From: Hyphomicrobiaceae bacterium
GTDB lineage: Bacteria > Pseudomonadota > Alphaproteobacteria > Rhizobiales > HXMU1428-3
Assembly (NCBI GenBank): GCA_028285025.1
Contig: JANQQH010000273.1
Location: forward strand, 1 to 7,947
DNA: 7,947 nt
Direction of reading: 5' to 3'
The position numbers were made by a program, and so were the translations under genes. Positions 6,166-7,947 of this stretch are shown here, in pieces (the stretch's first letter is position 1; each line of letters starts with the position of its first letter). The notes beneath the pieces are model-generated. The model was given only the letters and a program-made list of their open reading frames with translations. It searched no databases and was not told the DNA's origin.

Positions 6166-6756
6166 ATGTCGAGCTTGAGTGTTGATTTGAGTGAAAGCCG
6201 CGTTTTGTTAATGGAAAATAACAAAATGATGCGCCGGCTGGTGCGTGATATGTTGCTTAGCTTTCGAATAAAACAAGACAATATTGTTGAAGTTGATGGG
6301 GTCGATGAGGCGCTGGAATTTATCTATTCACGCTCTTTCGATATCGTTATTACCGAGTTTTTCTTAGGTGATTTGGATGGCGGGGACTTTGCCCATCATA
6401 TTCGCCGGGATGCAAACTGCATTAACCGTAAAGTGCCTATTCTTCTTACAACGTCTTCACCTAACCATGAAAAGGTGCTTAAAGCGCTTGAAGCTGGCAT
6501 TAACGGTGTGTTGGCCAAACCAATTGCCCCCAGCGCGCTTTATTTTCGTATTTTTTCTATTCTCTCACGTCCGCGTCCGTTTGTGGTAACCAAAGACTAT
6601 ATTGGCCCCTCTCGCAGCATTCAAAGGTTAGAAAGCATTCAGCGTTTGTCTCGCTCTGCCAGTGCACGGCGGCAATGGCGTTCTGTTTACCGGGCCAGTG
6701 TGACCTATCCAGACCAGCCTAACAAGTCCGTTGCTCACGATCCCTTTTTGCTTTGA
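6166..6756 (+). CDS. Receiver-only protein with Glu in place of the phosphoacceptor Asp (pseudo-receiver)
   Basis: The ATG at 6166 follows GGGGGAAAG; an in-frame TTG at 6109 has no binding site. The 196-residue product is one receiver domain (about 11-135) and a basic tail with no DNA-binding fold. Strand 1 reads VLLMENNKMMRRLV: the acidic pair is Glu17-Asn18, so CheY Asp13 is replaced by Asn. Strand 3 reads FDIVITEFFLGDLDG, placing Glu64 where Asp57 of CheY would be phosphorylated. Thr96 (LLTTSS) and Lys118 (LAKPI) are kept. Loss of both Mg2+-binding and phosphorylated Asp predicts no normal phosphorylation; Glu can mimic the active state. The tail starts RPRPFVVTKDYIGPSR, matching the PRPFVxTxxYxGPxRR ending of a common alphaproteobacterial receiver family that normally keeps Asp. 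It continues into an Arg/Ser-rich stretch, RLESIQRLSRSASARRQWR. It starts 98 bp after the glycosyltransferase, so co-expression is likely and regulation of polysaccharide output by protein contact is plausible. Confidence 0.85.
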   Translation: MSSLSVDLSESRVLLMENNKMMRRLVRDMLLSFRIKQDNIVEVDGVDEALEFIYSRSFDIVITEFFLGDLDGGDFAHHIRRDANCINRKVPILLTTSSPNHEKVLKALEAGINGVLAKPIAPSALYFRIFSILSRPRPFVVTKDYIGPSRSIQRLESIQRLSRSASARRQWRSVYRASVTYPDQPNKSVAHDPFLL

Positions 6757-6807
6757 GCGTTTGCATTTACATAAAATTTGTTGATCACAAAAATCTTATC
6801 TGATTTG

Positions 6808-6867
6808 ATGCCTTTTTATGGAAAAAGGCGTTATGGTGAGTGCAAAATTCAAAGGGCGATTGCATGA
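6808..6867 (+). other. 19-codon reading frame overlapping the radical SAM start (doubtful)
   Basis: ATG at 6808 opens a frame encoding MPFYGKRRYGECKIQRAIA. Its TGA (6865-6867) overlaps the radical SAM ATG (6864) as ATGA, a classic translational-coupling arrangement. The peptide is in the size range of PqqA-like precursors and holds two Tyr and one Cys. Against it: no ribosome binding site is visible before the ATG, and its 5' third is the hairpin at 6810-6829. Confidence 0.15.
6810..6829. repeat. Hairpin upstream of the radical SAM gene
   Basis: GCCTTTTT (6810-6817) and AAAAAGGC (6822-6829) are perfect arms around ATGG; the stem can be lengthened by an A-U and two G-U pairs (to 6807 and 6832). 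No T-run follows on the plus strand, so it is not a standard terminator for the receiver gene ending at 6756. It may mark the end of that transcript or a 5' leader structure of the next gene, about 35 nt before its start. Confidence 0.4.
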
Positions 6868-7853
6868 ATGATCTAACAATAAAAACAAATAACTCACTTG
6901 TTGCGCGAAAATTTTATAACCCTGATGAAACCGCAAAAGGGGAACAGCGGGCTCAAGTCCCGTTAGATGATTTAAAAACCCTTTGGATTAATACTGGCTC
7001 CCTTTGCAACATTCAATGTGAGCATTGTTATATTCTTTCCAGCCCAACCAATGATGATCTGGTTTATTTTACCCTAGATGAGTTGGTCCCTTATTTAGAC
7101 GAGATTAAATCTCTTAAACTTGGTACGCAAGAGATTGGCTTTACTGGTGGTGAGCCATTTATGAATCCTGACATGATCTTAATGGCGCGTGCCGCCCTAG
7201 AGCGTGGGCTTAAAGTGTTGATTTTAACCAACGCTATGGTGCCGATGATGCGCCGGCAAGTGAAAGAAAGGTTGCTTGAGTTAAACGAGCAGTTTGATTG
7301 CCAGTTAACCTTGCGGGTTAGCCTTGATCACTACACCCCTGAAAAGCACGACGAAGAACGCGGGCCGGGCAGTTTTGCCAAAAGCCTTAAAGGTTTGGAT
7401 TGGCTCAACGAGAACCAATTTCAATTTGCCATTGCCGGGCGCAGTCTATGGGATGAAGACGAGGCTGAAGCGCGCGCTGGTTATAAAGCTTTGTTTGACG
7501 CCCAAGGCTGGCATTTGGATGAGAGTGACCCGGAACAGCTTGTGGTGTTTCCAGAAATGGATGAACAGGCTGATGTGCCAGAGATCACCACAGCCTGCTG
7601 GGATATTTTAGGCCTTGCTCCGTCTGGTTTGATGTGTGCCTCTTCGCGTATGGTTGTGAAGCGCAAAGGCGAGGATGCCCCAAAAGTGGTGCCCTGCACG
7701 CTTATTCCTTACAGAGCTGATTTTGAAATGGGGACAACGCTTGCTTCATCTCTCAAAATTGATGGCGGGATGTTCGACAAGGGTGCTGTTAAACTATGCC
7801 ATGTCCACTGCGCAAAGTTTTGTGTGCTGGGCGGCGGTTCTTGTTCGGCCTAA
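6864..7853 (+). CDS. Radical SAM enzyme with SPASM-like Cys-rich C-terminus
   Basis: I start at ATG 6864, with AAAGGG 7 nt upstream; an in-frame GTG at 6840 would add eight residues. The 329-residue product has the radical SAM cluster motif C48-x3-C52-x2-C55 (LCNIQCEHCY), the SAM-contacting GGEP (95-98), and barrel strands such as LKVLILTNAM and LTLRVSLDHY. The C-terminal third carries C245, C258 and C278 (VVPCTLIPYR), then C312-x3-C316-x3-C320-x6-C327 at the extreme end. The order Cys...hydrophobic strand...PC...G...SL...clustered Cys resembles SPASM/twitch domains that hold extra Fe-S clusters in peptide- and protein-modifying enzymes (anSME, PqqE). The final spacing is not the standard SPASM pattern, so 'SPASM-like' is the limit. 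It generates a 5'-deoxyadenosyl radical; the substrate is unknown. No clear peptide precursor or partner lies beside it except the doubtful frame at 6808. It may be transcribed separately from the receiver gene 107 bp upstream. Confidence 0.85.
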   Translation: MNDLTIKTNNSLVARKFYNPDETAKGEQRAQVPLDDLKTLWINTGSLCNIQCEHCYILSSPTNDDLVYFTLDELVPYLDEIKSLKLGTQEIGFTGGEPFMNPDMILMARAALERGLKVLILTNAMVPMMRRQVKERLLELNEQFDCQLTLRVSLDHYTPEKHDEERGPGSFAKSLKGLDWLNENQFQFAIAGRSLWDEDEAEARAGYKALFDAQGWHLDESDPEQLVVFPEMDEQADVPEITTACWDILGLAPSGLMCASSRMVVKRKGEDAPKVVPCTLIPYRADFEMGTTLASSLKIDGGMFDKGAVKLCHVHCAKFCVLGGGSCSA

Positions 7854-7907
7854 TACGGCGAGTTTGTGCCTTAACTGCCATGGTTAGACTTTGGCATTTT
7901 GAAATCG

Positions 7908-7947
7908 CTTGTCAAGGATTTCACTTGCGCTCCGCGTCCTTGACAAG
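7908..7947. terminator. Perfect 11-bp inverted repeat; possible terminator or intergenic repeat
   Basis: CTTGTCAAGGA (7908-7918) and TCCTTGACAAG (7937-7947) are exact arms around an 18-nt loop that holds a small GCG/CGC inner stem (7927-7935). It lies 54 bp after the radical SAM stop, where a terminator is expected. Any T-run would fall beyond the window, so it could equally be a dispersed palindromic repeat. Bases 7854-7907 show nothing else. Confidence 0.5.

Noticed and set aside
6368..6589. 73-codon shifted frame within the receiver gene
   Set aside because: Out-of-frame shadow of the receiver domain with no ribosome binding site.
6781..6809. TTGATC - 17 nt - TTTGAT as a promoter for the radical SAM gene
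   Set aside because: Spacing is right but both boxes are poor matches, and such pairs are frequent by chance in AT-rich gaps.
7324..7887. Three short frames inside or at the end of the radical SAM gene
   Set aside because: All are shadows of a gene whose own frame shows the expected Cys motifs to its last residues.

Overview
The window reads as a chromosomal segment of an alphaproteobacterium that is AT-leaning for its class. The evidence is the XerC C-terminus ([10 protein letters not shown]...YDAAHPRR) and a single-receiver protein ending in the PRPFVxTxxYxGP tail that I associate with a common alphaproteobacterial receiver family. Genus cannot be read from the sequence. No tRNA, rRNA, CRISPR array, transposase or intact mobile element is visible, and no gene-free stretch exceeds about 300 bases.

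Left part (1-1819): the last 33 codons of xerC run rightward into the window edge and converge, 7 bp apart, with a leftward pair of small exported proteins. One (548 to 111) is an envelope protein of a WVN.../C..TDCxWG type. The other (956 to 654) is a small exported protein with six cysteines in perfectly mirror-symmetric spacing. A 227-bp divergent region separates this pair from a rightward thioredoxin-fold gene (1184-1819). That protein carries a textbook twin-arginine signal and a CPYC active site. Its leader holds a terminator-like hairpin ending right at the ribosome binding site.

Right part (2008-7853): four rightward genes. The first is a membrane-anchored CapD/WbpM/FlaA1-type nucleotide-sugar 4,6-dehydratase with an S-M-K rather than S-Y-K catalytic set. 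Next, 43 bp on, comes a processive-type family 2 glycosyltransferase with an N-terminal MshEN/T2SSE-N-like region, a fold that binds cyclic di-GMP in some relatives. Then comes a receiver-only protein whose phosphoacceptor Asp is Glu and whose second acidic-pocket residue is Asn, so probably a non-phosphorylatable pseudo-receiver. The last is a radical SAM enzyme with a cysteine-rich SPASM-like C-terminus. The first two, and perhaps the third, look like an envelope or exopolysaccharide synthesis and control unit. The radical SAM gene may be a separate unit. The window ends exactly on a perfect 11-bp inverted repeat.

The most interesting points are the divergent pair of a symmetric six-cysteine exported protein and a Tat-exported thioredoxin, the Glu-substituted pseudo-receiver beside a possibly cyclic di-GMP-responsive glycosyltransferase, and a 19-codon reading frame whose stop overlaps the radical SAM start. 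All functional links between genes are inferences from context.
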